DNA from: G965247475 sp965247475
Lineage (GTDB): Bacteria; Chloroflexota; UBA11872
DNA: 64,000 nt
Assembly: GCA_965247475.1 (NCBI GenBank)
Contig: OZ252016.1
Span: 744,001-808,000 of the forward strand
Direction: 5' to 3'
Each line of letters starts with the position of its first letter. Positions within the stretch are counted from its first letter, which is position 1. The notes beneath the pieces are model-generated. The model saw nothing but the letters and a program-made list of their open reading frames with translations. It was not told the DNA's origin and searched no databases. The translations under genes and the position numbers were made by a program. Shown here in pieces: positions 17,765 through 26,512 of the stretch.

Positions 17765-18186
17765 TCGTCCCCGACATCAACCTGCTGGTTTGTGCCCACA
17801 ACGATGGGGCGCCCTATCACAAGTCTGCTAGGCGCTGGTGGGAAGACCTGGTCAACGGCTCAGAGATGGTTGGCGTCCCGTGGGTCGTATCGACCGGCTT
17901 CGTGCGACTGATGACGCATCCCAGGGCGCTCGTCCATCCGGCAACGCCCGCGCGGGCGGTTGACTACGTGCGCGAGTGGTTCCGGTTCCCCCACATCACG
18001 CCGATCAACCCCAGTGCCGACCATCTGACACACCTCAGGCGGAATCTGGTCGCCGCCGGCGTCGGCGCGAATCTGACAACCGACTCACATGTCGCCGCTC
18101 TCGCGATGGAGTACCAGGCAGAGGTCCACTCCAATGACACCGACTTCAGCCGCTTCCCCGGCCTGCGCTGGCGCAATCCCCTCTGA
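17761..18186 (+). CDS. vapC: VapC-type PIN-domain ribonuclease toxin
   Basis: A 141-residue PIN-domain nuclease. The acidic metal-binding residues are visible: Asp in IVPDINLLV (about residue 5), Glu in the middle helix region and Asp residues in LTTDSHVAALA and HSNDTDFSRF. It belongs to the TA-PIN group annotated VapC/PIN_3-like (HPRALVHPATPARAVDYV). Such toxins cut tRNA or rRNA when the antitoxin is degraded. It starts at GTG 17761 overlapping vapB. Downstream 18187-18309 holds only a degenerate copy of the GGTTCGCGAACC-type palindrome. Confidence 0.88.
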   Translation: MIVPDINLLVCAHNDGAPYHKSARRWWEDLVNGSEMVGVPWVVSTGFVRLMTHPRALVHPATPARAVDYVREWFRFPHITPINPSADHLTHLRRNLVAAGVGANLTTDSHVAALAMEYQAEVHSNDTDFSRFPGLRWRNPL

Positions 18187-18309
18187 TTGGGGATCGGTGT
18201 TCCCGGGGGTCTCCTGATCCCGGCGGTCCGAGGTAGGGCCGGTTCGCGAACTGCCCTCACAAACCGGCCATCTGTGGCTTGGACTGCTGCCCGGTGGCCC
18301 GCGAGCCCC

Positions 18310-19002
18310 TCAGCCGTGTCGTCGCAGGAACTCTCGGTAGTTGTCGAGCGTAAAGTCCGGGCCAAGCACCAGGTCCTTGCGCGCCCGCTCGCGTTCCAGC
18401 ACCGCTCGTGCCGCGTCGGCTACCTGGTGGGCAATCTGGTTCGGTATGACGACCACGCCGTTGGCGTCGCCGTGCACCAAGTCGCCCGTTCTGATGGGCA
18501 CGCCGTCAATCGCCACGGGTTGGCCGATCTCGTAGAGCTTGATCGTCCCGTGAGAGACCGTCACGCCGGTCGCGAAGTAGTGAATGCCAAGCGCCTCCAC
18601 GGCCTCTAGGTCACGCACACCGCCGTCCGTCACGACCCCCACGCCTCCGAGCACTTTGATCTCGGCGCACATGACATCGCCGCAGAAACACGACCGCTCC
18701 GGCCTGTTCCCGCAGGCCTGGACGACGACCACGCCCGGCTTGGGGGACTCGGTCAGCAGCTCGAGCAGCGGCACCCGATGGAGCGGATCGTACGCGCGGC
18801 CGTACGCCGTGCTGTCACCCTTGGCCGTCACGGCGTATCCGACCATAGGCTCCTCGAGATGGGGAAACAGGCAGCGGACGCTCATCCCGAGAAAGCCCTC
18901 GGTGCGATCGCGTACGCCGAACTGCTCGATCGCGTTGGCGATCGTCGCCGAGTCGAACCGGCGAAGCTCGGCGATTTGCCGCTCGCTCAGTGGCTCAGAC
19001 AC
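18310..19002 (-). CDS. RraA family protein (dimethylmenaquinone methyltransferase-like/HMG aldolase-like)
   Basis: A 230-residue RraA-fold protein. The start is taken as GTG at 19002, preceded by GGGAG and giving the family-typical N-terminus (VSEPLSERQIAELRRFDSATIANAIEQ). The family signature GVVTDGGVRDLEAV (about 120) carries the Asp and Arg that bind metal and pyruvate-like substrate in HMG/CHA aldolases, and GDLVHGDANGVVVIP follows. Members are aldolases/decarboxylases for 4-hydroxy-4-methyl-2-oxoglutarate, or RNase E regulators. The metabolic context favours an aldolase-type role. Paralogue at 19895-20599. Confidence 0.85.
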   Translation of the reverse strand: MSEPLSERQIAELRRFDSATIANAIEQFGVRDRTEGFLGMSVRCLFPHLEEPMVGYAVTAKGDSTAYGRAYDPLHRVPLLELLTESPKPGVVVVQACGNRPERSCFCGDVMCAEIKVLGGVGVVTDGGVRDLEAVEALGIHYFATGVTVSHGTIKLYEIGQPVAIDGVPIRTGDLVHGDANGVVVIPNQIAHQVADAARAVLERERARKDLVLGPDFTLDNYREFLRRHG

Positions 19003-19245
19003 GGATCTCCCTAGCTCCCCTACGAGCTTGGCAGCGTACATACTCGCGCGCCTCTGGCGCTCGGTAGAGAGTTCGTCCTGAGTCCATCGAACGAATGCCA
19101 CCGTCGGCGGGCCTCCCACGCCCTGCGCCGGAACCGGCGGCGGGCCTTTGCCGAGTCACGCCCTGATCCCGCGGCTGCGAATCCCCGTCGCCCCCACCGT
19201 TCAACGGCGCGGTTCGGTAGATTTGAGCCTGCCGGTGATTGATAC

Positions 19246-19317
19246 GCCCAGGTAGCTCAACGGCAGAGCAGTGGTTTTGTAAACCACCGGCTGGGGGTTC
19301 GATTCCCTCCCTGGGCT
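19246..19317 (+). tRNA. tRNA-Thr (anticodon UGU)
   Basis: A 72-nt cloverleaf. The acceptor stem GCCCAGG pairs with CCTGGGC, with T as discriminator. The D-arm is GCTC...GAGC, the anticodon stem GTGGT/ACCAC encloses loop TTTGTAA (anticodon TGT), and the T-arm contains GGTTCGATTCC. CCA is not encoded. Confidence 0.95.
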
Positions 19318-19357
19318 CCGCCGCGTTTCCCGGCGCCGGTCGTCGAACCGTGTATGA

Positions 19358-19394
19358 CTGTCATTCCGACCCGCATCGAAGGAATCTCATGGCC
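19358..19394. repeat. short dispersed repeat (GTCATTCCGA...GGAATCTCATGG)
   Basis: Shares GTCATTCCGA and GGAATCTCATGG with 25071-25105. It lies in the 311-bp gap after tRNA-Thr, in which I see no other gene until 19629. Confidence 0.5.
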
Positions 19395-19628
19395 GCCGGA
19401 CCGCAGGCGCCGGCGCGGCGGCAAAGCAACCCGAGCGATCAGAGACCTTCGGAGGATCGGTGCGGTTGCAAGAGTGGTCGCGTCGATCGGCGACCGGTTG
19501 GCGTGCCGCCGCGCTTCTGCGCGAGAATGCCTCTGCCGAGCGGAGACGGCCGGACCAAAGAGCGTCCGCGGGCGTTTGGACCGGTTCTGTGATGCCAATC
19601 TGGTCGTGACACCGGAGGAGGGAGCCCG

Positions 19629-19724
19629 ATGAACATAGGGGTGATCATTTTTGTGATCCCGGCAATAATCGCGGTGCTGGTCGCCGCGTACCTTATCTAC
19701 GCGGGCTACCACCAGCGCCGCTAA
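19629..19724 (+). CDS. 31-residue putative membrane microprotein
   Basis: ATG at 19629 is preceded by GGAGGAGGGAG with good spacing. The product (starting MNIGVIIFVIPAIIAVLVAA) is a single hydrophobic helix followed by the short basic tail YHQRR, i.e. one membrane segment with an inside-positive C-terminus. No homologue recognised. The strong ribosome-binding site and clean composition argue for a real small protein, but its length prevents certainty. Confidence 0.5.
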   Translation: MNIGVIIFVIPAIIAVLVAAYLIYAGYHQRR

Positions 19725-19894
19725 GGCGCGCGCGCTGCGTGGATTTGCCCGGCCGCCTCGCCGCGCGCGGGGGGAGGCGTGCGTGGCAATGGGAGGGCCG
19801 TGAACGCCCTGAGTCCGCGCGTCCGGGTCTGAGCGAGTCTCGGTTGACGCTGGTTTTACCGTCCGCGTAGGATCGTCCGCCGTCCCACCGAACC

Positions 19895-20599
19895 ATGGCT
19901 GTGCCGCACGCTGCCCGCGACGGCCCGCTCCCACCCGAGCTTCTCGACCGGCTGCGTTCGGTCGACACGCCGACGCTTTCAAACGCCATCGAGCAGCTGG
20001 GTGTGCGGGACCGGCTCACCGGGTTCAGCGGTGATCGCGTGCGGTGCATGTTCCCCGAGTTCGGACCGGTCGTCGGATACGCCGTCACCGCGCACAAGGA
20101 CATCACGACACCCGGCCCGCGAACCGAGCCGCTCACGACGCGCCACTTCAACGAGTTCCTCGCCGAGGCGCCCGCCCCCGCCGTGATCGTGGTTCAGGAT
20201 GTCGGCTCTCGACCGGGGCAGGCGGCCTCGACCGGCGAGCTCGCGTCAAAGCTCGCAATGCGCCTTGGCGCGGTGGCCTATATGACCGACGGCGCGGTTC
20301 GCGACGCGGAAGAAGTGCGGGCGCTCGGATTTCACTACTTTGCGAGCGGCATGTCGGCCTCGCACGGGATCATCCGCTACCGTCAGATCGGTGCGCCGGC
20401 ATTGATCGATGGTCTGCTCGTGCACAACGGCGACCTGATTCACGCGGATGTCAACGGAATCATCACGATCCCGCTCGAGGTCGCCGAGCAGCTGCCCGCC
20501 GAAATCGACAAAGTGAGGGCGGACGAGCGCGAGATCATGGACGCGATCGACTCGCCCGACTTCTCGCTTGAAAGCGCGCTCACGCGCATGGGGTTCTAG
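19895..20599 (+). CDS. RraA family protein, paralogue 2
   Basis: A 234-residue RraA-like protein. It has the same N-terminal pattern (RSVDTPTLSNAIEQLGVRD), the signature AYMTDGAVRDAEEV and GDLIHADVNGIITIP. It is related to the minus-strand copy at 18310-19002 but clearly diverged. It is followed after 41 bp by an Ldh-family dehydrogenase on the same strand, so the two probably act together: an aldolase or decarboxylase step next to a 2-hydroxyacid dehydrogenase (inference). Confidence 0.87.
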   Translation: MAVPHAARDGPLPPELLDRLRSVDTPTLSNAIEQLGVRDRLTGFSGDRVRCMFPEFGPVVGYAVTAHKDITTPGPRTEPLTTRHFNEFLAEAPAPAVIVVQDVGSRPGQAASTGELASKLAMRLGAVAYMTDGAVRDAEEVRALGFHYFASGMSASHGIIRYRQIGAPALIDGLLVHNGDLIHADVNGIITIPLEVAEQLPAEIDKVRADEREIMDAIDSPDFSLESALTRMGF

Positions 20600-20640
20600 A
20601 TGTCTGCACACGTTCTGCGCCGTTCGACGCGCCGGTCCTG

Positions 20641-21684
20641 ATGGTCACGCAAACGCCCGACGCGCTTCGCGACCTCGTCCAGCGCATCGTGGTCGCGGTC
20701 GGGACCGATCCCGACGACGCGGCGGTGGTCACGAAGCTTCTGGTTGACTCGCATCTCGCCGGCCACGACTCGCACGGGCTCCAGCATCTGCCGCGATACA
20801 TCCGTGAAGTCCGGGCGGGCGACATCCTCCCGAGCGCGCGGCCCGAGATCATGGCCGACAACGGAAGCGTCGTTCGCATACGCGGGAATTGGGCCTGGGG
20901 CCACGTGGTCACCGACTACGCGCTTGGAATCGCGATCGAGCGCGCGAAGCGCCACGGGATCGCGCTCGTCGGGATTGTCGAGACCCATCACATCGGACGG
21001 CTGGGCGACTACGTGGAGCGGGCCGCCGCCGAGGACGTGATCGCCTTTCTCTTCAACGGCGGCGGCGGTGTCGAGGCGCCGTCGGCGGTGCCCTACGGCG
21101 GCCGGGATCCCGTGTTCAGCCCGAATCCGCTCGCGATTGGATGTCCGACAGCCACGGGGCCGCCGATCGTCTACGACATCGCCACAACCGAGGTTGCCGG
21201 CGGCAAGGTCGCCCTCGCCGAGGCGAAGGGCGAGAGCATTCCGGAAGGTTGGATCGTCGACAAGGACGGCAACCCGACCACCGACCCCAGCGACCTTGGA
21301 CGCGGTGGTTCATACCTCCCGTTCGGCAAGCACAAGGGCTTTGGAATCATGTTCCTGCTGGATGTCCTGGGCCGGATTCTGGCGGGAGGCGATTCCTTCA
21401 GCGATACGCCGCACGGCGGCGTGAATTTCAGGCACCACGGCACCACCTTCATCACGATCGACAGCGGCGTCTTCGAGGCGTCGGAGGTCTTCGCCCAGCG
21501 CGTGACGGAGACCGTCGACAGCACGCACGCGAGTTCCCCGGCGAAGGGCTTCACCGAGGTGCTCGTCCCCGGTGACTTTGAGCATCGATCCCGCGTTGAG
21601 CGCGAGCGGACCGGCATCCAGATCCCGGAATCCACGTGGCAAGCGCTCATGGAGACCGCCGAATCGGTCGGAGTCAGCGTCTGA
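20641..21684 (+). CDS. Ldh family NAD(P)-dependent oxidoreductase, paralogue 2
   Basis: A 347-residue malate/L-lactate dehydrogenase-type protein. Motifs: GHDSHGLQHL (about 41), VETHHIGRLGDYVE, YGGRDPVFSPNPLAIG, PFGKHKGFGIMF and a C-terminal ERERTGIQIPE. Length equals that of the 10172-11215 paralogue, which supports the ATG at 20641. Forms a likely two-gene unit with the upstream RraA-like gene. Confidence 0.88.
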   Translation: MVTQTPDALRDLVQRIVVAVGTDPDDAAVVTKLLVDSHLAGHDSHGLQHLPRYIREVRAGDILPSARPEIMADNGSVVRIRGNWAWGHVVTDYALGIAIERAKRHGIALVGIVETHHIGRLGDYVERAAAEDVIAFLFNGGGGVEAPSAVPYGGRDPVFSPNPLAIGCPTATGPPIVYDIATTEVAGGKVALAEAKGESIPEGWIVDKDGNPTTDPSDLGRGGSYLPFGKHKGFGIMFLLDVLGRILAGGDSFSDTPHGGVNFRHHGTTFITIDSGVFEASEVFAQRVTETVDSTHASSPAKGFTEVLVPGDFEHRSRVERERTGIQIPESTWQALMETAESVGVSV

Positions 21685-21725
21685 CCTGATCGGCTCGAGC
21701 ACCGGTCCGCCGGGCCCGCTCCGGG

Positions 21726-22736
21726 CTACGTGGGCTCGTCCGATACCTTGACAAGCTGCTTGCCGAAGTTCTTGCCGCTGAACAAGCGCATGAACGCGCG
21801 CGGCGCGTTCTCCAGCCCCTCGACCACGTCCTCGCGGTACGCGATACGGTCGTTCCGCAACCACGCCGAGATCTGCTGGACTCCCTCGTCCCGGCGGTGC
21901 TGGAAGTCGCTCACCAGGAAACCCTGCATCCGAGCGCGTCGGAACAGCAGCGTTCGAGTCGGATGCCGCACGCTCGAAGGGTCCTCGAGGTTGTATTCGG
22001 AGATCATTCCGCAGATCGCGATCCGCGCGCCCTGATTGATGCGCGCCAGCACCGCATCGAGGATGCCGCCCCCCACATTGTCAAAATACACATCGATCCC
22101 GTTCGGGCAGGTCCTCGTCAGCGCGTCGCCTACGTCCTCCGACTTGTAGTTGATCGCCGCATCGAATCCCAGCGTCTCGGTGATGTACGCACGCTTGGCG
22201 TCGGACCCAACGATTCCGACCACGCGCGCCCCTTTGATGCGTGCGATCTGCCCGGCCAGCCCTCCGACGGCGCCGGCGGCCGCCGACACGACCACCGTGT
22301 CGCCCGTGCGTGGCTGTCCGACGTCGAGCATGCCGAAATAGGCGGTCATCCCCGGCATCCCCAAGATGCCGACGGCGGTCGAAATCGGTCCCCACGCTCG
22401 ATCGATCTTCCGAACGTCAGACCCATCCGAGACTGCGTACTCTTGCCAGCCGATCCGGCCCTCGACGATCTCGCCCTCGCGGAACAGCGGATTGCTGGAC
22501 CTGACGATCTCGCCAACGACGTTGCCGGGCATCACGTCGCCGATTGCGGCTGGATCGGAATGCGTCCGCTCATCGCGCATCCGGCCGCGCATGTATGGAT
22601 CGACGGACAGGTAGATCGTCCGGAGCACAAACTCTCCGGGCCGGGGCTCGGCGAGCGGCTTCTCGACCAGGCGGAAGTTCTCCTCGTGCGGCTCGCGGGA
22701 CGGACGACTCGCCAGCAAGATCTGCCGGTTCACCAC
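21726..22736 (-). CDS. NADP-dependent oxidoreductase, MDR family (leukotriene B4 dehydrogenase/CurA-like)
   Basis: Medium-chain reductase of 336 residues without zinc ligands. The N-terminal GroES-like domain is followed by a Rossmann domain with VSAAAGAVGGLAGQIAR (AxxGxxG-type, about 156) and NYKSEDV. FDNVGGGILDAVL is typical of prostaglandin/leukotriene and 2-alkenal double-bond reductases. Start is GTG 22736 with GGAGG seven bases upstream (a second GTG follows at 22733). The final VYRED...ENAPRAFMRLFSGKNFGKQLVKV block is characteristic. Likely reduces an activated C=C bond; no operon partner is evident. Confidence 0.88.
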   Translation of the reverse strand: MVNRQILLASRPSREPHEENFRLVEKPLAEPRPGEFVLRTIYLSVDPYMRGRMRDERTHSDPAAIGDVMPGNVVGEIVRSSNPLFREGEIVEGRIGWQEYAVSDGSDVRKIDRAWGPISTAVGILGMPGMTAYFGMLDVGQPRTGDTVVVSAAAGAVGGLAGQIARIKGARVVGIVGSDAKRAYITETLGFDAAINYKSEDVGDALTRTCPNGIDVYFDNVGGGILDAVLARINQGARIAICGMISEYNLEDPSSVRHPTRTLLFRRARMQGFLVSDFQHRRDEGVQQISAWLRNDRIAYREDVVEGLENAPRAFMRLFSGKNFGKQLVKVSDEPT

Positions 22737-22817
22737 GGTTGACCCTCCAGTGCTCGGGCGCCCGGCGGCAAGCCAACCGCGGGCCAAGGTCGTACGGCCG
22801 AACCCGGACGCCGGCGC

Positions 22818-23981
22818 CTAGACATCCGCCACCGACCCATCGGGATACCAGCGGCGGTGCCGCGTGCCGTAGTCCTCGATTGTGCGCCGCTTCGGCGGGT
22901 GGGCCGCGATGTACTCCTCGTCGAGCTCGATTCCCAGGCCGGGCCCCGTCGGCAGCTCGAAGTACCCGTCGGTGAGTACCAGCGGCTCCTTCACCAACGC
23001 CTGGAAGTGCGGGTAGATCCGAGCGTGCTCGAGCACCATGAAATTCGGAGTTACCGCCGCCAGATGGATCGACGCGACCGTGTTGAACGGCCCGTTCGGA
23101 TTGTGCGGCGCCAGTTGGATGTATTGCGTCTCCGCCTCGGCCGCGATCCGCCGCAGCTCGGATATCCCGCCTCCGATTCCTACATCGGGCTGGATGATCG
23201 GGACCGCTCGCGACTCGATCAGCTCGCGGAATCCCCAGCGATAGAGGAGGCGCTCGCCGGTCGCGCACGGCACCTCCGGCACGGCTCTCGCGAGCGTTAC
23301 GTAGGCGGCCGCATTGTCGGGTGGGATCAGCTCCTCGGCCCACGTCAGCCGCAGATCCTTCGCGCGTTCGAGGAAGCGAATCGCCTCCGGCGGGGTCAAT
23401 CGCCCGTGGAAGTCCGTCATGATCCCAAAATCGGGACCGACCGCGTCGCGGATCTCCGCCAGCGTCTCGAGCGTCAAGTCCACGTGGGATCGCAGCGAGA
23501 CCGGCCCTCCCGGGTCCTGGCTGGTCTTGATCCCGAAGAACCCGGCATCGCGATCCCTCACCGCGTTTTCGACTGGGGTGCCCGGCTGGTCGGCGTGGGT
23601 GTAGACGGCGACGCGGTCGCGCACCGGTCCCCCGAGCAGCTTGTAGACGGGCACGCCCGCGGCCTTCCCGGCGATATCCCAAAGGGCGCTGTCGATCGCG
23701 CTGATGGCCGCGCTCACGACCGTGCCGCCGCGCCAGAACAGGTGGCGGTACATCTGCTGCCACAGATGCTCCACGCGGGTCGGGTCCTCACCGATGAGGA
23801 AGAGCTTCAGCCACTCCACCGCGCCCTTGACCCCCGCCTCGAGAGTCACGGCCGCCGACTCGCCGGCGCCGCTGATGCCTTCGTCGGTCTCGACCACGAC
23901 GAACAGCAGGTCGCGGGGTGTCGGCGACGGCTCACCCACTTCGGCCTGAAAGTGGAGGGTCCGCACGTCCGTGATTCTCAA
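22818..23981 (-). CDS. enolase superfamily dehydratase (galactonate dehydratase-like)
   Basis: A 387-residue mandelate racemase/muconate lactonizing-type enzyme. The N-terminal capping domain is complete. Barrel motifs are DFHGRLTP (first metal Asp plus an active-site His), EELIPP (second acidic ligand), TGERL (third ligand), IIQPDVGIGGG, and APHNPNGP (catalytic His). This set matches the sugar-acid dehydratase group around D-galactonate dehydratase. Predicted to remove water from an aldonic acid to give a 2-keto-3-deoxy acid; the exact sugar is not predictable. Divergent from the SMP-30 lactonase gene, which would make the aldonic acid. Confidence 0.87.
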   Translation of the reverse strand: MRITDVRTLHFQAEVGEPSPTPRDLLFVVVETDEGISGAGESAAVTLEAGVKGAVEWLKLFLIGEDPTRVEHLWQQMYRHLFWRGGTVVSAAISAIDSALWDIAGKAAGVPVYKLLGGPVRDRVAVYTHADQPGTPVENAVRDRDAGFFGIKTSQDPGGPVSLRSHVDLTLETLAEIRDAVGPDFGIMTDFHGRLTPPEAIRFLERAKDLRLTWAEELIPPDNAAAYVTLARAVPEVPCATGERLLYRWGFRELIESRAVPIIQPDVGIGGGISELRRIAAEAETQYIQLAPHNPNGPFNTVASIHLAAVTPNFMVLEHARIYPHFQALVKEPLVLTDGYFELPTGPGLGIELDEEYIAAHPPKRRTIEDYGTRHRRWYPDGSVADV

Positions 23982-24155
23982 GTCCGGACCTCCCCTTCGC
24001 TGGGAAACCGCGGCGGGCGTGGCACTGGAAACCCGACCGCCCGCGAGCGTACACGGTCGCCGACCGCAACGCCTCGGCGGCGGCTCGCGCCGCTCGAGCG
24101 GCGCCGCGTCGCGCTAGACTTCGCTCGCACGCTGGCCGTCGGAGATTACCGTCTC

Positions 24156-25022
24156 ATGGATGTCGAGCTCGTGGTCGACGCTCACGCCGAGGTCGGCGAG
24201 GGTCCAATCTGGCGTGCGTCCACGGGCACGCTGCTCTGGGTCGACATCCTCGGCAGCACGCTGCACGAGTTCGATCCATCGACCGGCCGGGACGCGGTCA
24301 CGGATGTCGGGCAGCCCGTCGGCACCGTCGTGCCGCGTCGATCGGGCGGCGTGGTCCTGGCGCTGGCCGACGGGTTCGTCGCAATGAGCGACGACGGCGC
24401 GTTCACCCGCCTCGCGGACGTGGAAGCCGAGAACCCGGCGGTTCGAATGAACGACGGCAAGTGCGACAGCCGCGGGCGTCTGTGGGCCGGGACCATGCCA
24501 TTTGACGAGGAGCGGCCGATCGGCGCGCTCTGGTGTCTCGAGGCCGACCATTCCGTTCGCCGCATTCTTGGCGGAACCAAGGTCTCGAACGGCATCGTGT
24601 GGAGTCACGACGACACCCTGATGTACTACATCGATTCCCTGACCCACCGCATCGATGTGTTCGATTTCGATGCGGACGCCGGGACGGTTGCGAATCGGCG
24701 CGTCGTCTTCGAGTGGCCGCCCGAGCGCGGGATACCCGACGGGATGACGATCGACGCCGATGGGTGCCTCTGGGTCGGGTTCTTCGGCGGCTGGGCTGTC
24801 CGCCGAATCACCCCTGATGGCGAGATCGACGCTGAGATTGATCTCCCGGTCTCGAATGTGACCGCGTGCTGGTTCGGCGGCGACGATCTCGGCGATCTTT
24901 ACATCACGTCTGCCAAGCATCATTTGCCGGCGGAGGCGCTCGCCCAACAGCCCCACGCCGGCGGGCTGTTCCGGGCACGGCCGGGCGCGGTCGGCGTCCC
25001 GGCGTATGAGTTCGGCGGCTAA
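24156..25022 (+). CDS. SMP-30/gluconolaconase-family sugar lactonase
   Basis: A 288-residue six-bladed beta-propeller. Family motifs: EGPIWRASTGTLLWVDI (Glu metal ligand near residue 16), RMNDGKCDSRGRLWAGTM (Asn ligand region), VSNGIVWS (Asn), and GIPDGMTIDADGCLWVGFFGG (Asp). The ATG at 24156 directly precedes the first blade; the open frame extends far upstream only because it is antisense to the dehydratase. Hydrolyses aldonolactones to aldonic acids, feeding the divergent dehydratase (inference). Confidence 0.87.
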   Translation: MDVELVVDAHAEVGEGPIWRASTGTLLWVDILGSTLHEFDPSTGRDAVTDVGQPVGTVVPRRSGGVVLALADGFVAMSDDGAFTRLADVEAENPAVRMNDGKCDSRGRLWAGTMPFDEERPIGALWCLEADHSVRRILGGTKVSNGIVWSHDDTLMYYIDSLTHRIDVFDFDADAGTVANRRVVFEWPPERGIPDGMTIDADGCLWVGFFGGWAVRRITPDGEIDAEIDLPVSNVTACWFGGDDLGDLYITSAKHHLPAEALAQQPHAGGLFRARPGAVGVPAYEFGG

Positions 25023-25070
25023 CGGCGCGTCCCACCACCCTTGTGTGCAAATCCCCGAGATTGCTCCAGT

Positions 25071-25150
25071 GTCATTCCGAGCGGAGCGAGGAATCTCATG
25101 GTCACTGGACCGGCGAAAGCCCGTCCCGAGCGCAGCGAAGGAATCTCAGG
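25071..25150. repeat. dispersed palindromic repeat cluster upstream of the methylamine operon
   Basis: GTCATTCCGAGCGGAGCGAG followed by GAATCTCATGG, then CGAGCGCAGCGAAGGAATCT, a second partial unit. It lies in the 238-bp gap before mgdA. Any promoter for the operon should be near or after it; I cannot identify one with confidence. Confidence 0.55.
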
Positions 25151-25260
25151 TCGCCAACCGGGGGTCCTTGTGCGTCCCCGACGACGGGCGCGCGGGAATA
25201 CGGATGGGATAGTGTTCGGCCGCGCGTGAACCCTGCGGCCGCCGACACTCGATCGATCAA

Positions 25261-26502
25261 ATGCCTCTTGGCCTGCTCCGTTACGGCCTGAGCCGCTCGT
25301 ACCCGGCGAAGCGGCTTCTGCCCCCGAGGCCCGAGCTCAAATCGAGCTACGACGTCGTCGTCATCGGCGGCGGCGGGCACGGCCTGGCGGTGGCCTACTA
25401 CCTGGCCAAGAACCACGGGATCACCAATGTCGCGGTCCTCGAGAAGAGCTACCTCGGCAGCGGCAACACCGGCCGCAACACGGCCATCATCCGCGCCAAC
25501 TACCTCACGCCGGAGGGCGTGCGTTTCTACGCCGAGGCGGTGGACCTCTGGCGCGATTTGAGCGCCGAGCTTGGCCTGAACATCCTCTATTCCGAGCGCG
25601 GGCACCTCACGCTGGCGCACGGCGACGCCGCGGTTCGCACCATGCGCTGGCGGGCCGAGGTCAACAAGCACGTCGGTGTCGACTCCGAGCTGATCTTCCC
25701 TGACGAGATCGCGAAACTCGCTCCGTCGCTCAATCTGTCGGATCGCGCCCGCCATCCGGTGCTGGCGGCTCTCTATCACCCGCCGGGCGCGACCGCCCGC
25801 CACGACGCGGTGGCGTGGGGTTACGCGGCCGGCGCCGCACGCCTCGGCGTAGAGATCCATCCGCGGACCGAGGCCACGAACATCGTGGTCGAAGGCGGGC
25901 GCGTGACCGGTGTCGAGACGACTCGTGGGACCGTGCGCTGCGACCGCGTGGTTCAGGCGGTGGCGGGCTCCAGCTCGCTGCTGGCGGCCAAGGCGGGATT
26001 CCGTCTCCCGATCCACACGGTCCCGCTGCAGGCCTGTGTCTCGCTGCCGCTCAAACCGTTTCTCGATCCCATCGTGGTGTCCGGCAGTCTGCACACCTAC
26101 ATCTGGCAGAGCGCCCGCGGCGAGCTGGTGATGGGCGGCGCGACCGACCCCTACGGCCTCTACGCCACCCGCTCGACGCTGGACTTCAAAGAGTCGCTGC
26201 TCATGCACGTGCTGGAGCTCTTTCCCTTCCTGGCAAACGTGACGCTGCTGCGTCAGTGGGCCGGCATCTGCGACCTGACCCCGGACTTCAGCCCGGTCAT
26301 GGGCCTCACGCCGGTGGACGGCTACTACCTCGACGCCGGCTGGGGCACGTGGGGGTTCAAGGCCACGCCGGTGTGCGGCGTCCGCATGGCGGAGACGGTC
26401 GCGACCGGGATCGCCCCGGACATCCTCCATCCGTTCCGGCTCGAACGCTTCGCCGAGTTCCAGCAGGTGGGCGAGAAGGGCGCCGCCGCGGTCGGTCACT
26501 GA
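25261..26502 (+). CDS. mgdA: N-methylglutamate dehydrogenase subunit A (sarcosine oxidase beta-like)
   Basis: FAD-binding oxidoreductase of the DAO family, 413 residues. The dinucleotide motif VVVIGGGGHGLAVAYYLAK (about 36-54) is followed by GSGNTGRNT and the C-terminal DAGWGTWGFKATPVCG typical of heterotetrameric sarcosine oxidase beta. Alone it would be called SoxB. Its place at the head of an eight-gene run ending in GmaS makes the MgdA subunit the better reading: oxidation of N-methylglutamate, transferring the methyl carbon to tetrahydrofolate. The delta subunit starts 10 bp after its stop. Confidence 0.85.
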   Translation: MPLGLLRYGLSRSYPAKRLLPPRPELKSSYDVVVIGGGGHGLAVAYYLAKNHGITNVAVLEKSYLGSGNTGRNTAIIRANYLTPEGVRFYAEAVDLWRDLSAELGLNILYSERGHLTLAHGDAAVRTMRWRAEVNKHVGVDSELIFPDEIAKLAPSLNLSDRARHPVLAALYHPPGATARHDAVAWGYAAGAARLGVEIHPRTEATNIVVEGGRVTGVETTRGTVRCDRVVQAVAGSSSLLAAKAGFRLPIHTVPLQACVSLPLKPFLDPIVVSGSLHTYIWQSARGELVMGGATDPYGLYATRSTLDFKESLLMHVLELFPFLANVTLLRQWAGICDLTPDFSPVMGLTPVDGYYLDAGWGTWGFKATPVCGVRMAETVATGIAPDILHPFRLERFAEFQQVGEKGAAAVGH

Positions 26503-26512
26503 GGTCTGAGCA

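Noticed and set aside
22857..24155. Upstream extension of the SMP-30 frame to a start at 22857.
   Set aside because: The extension is antisense to the well-supported dehydratase gene; homology to the lactonase family starts at the ATG at 24156.
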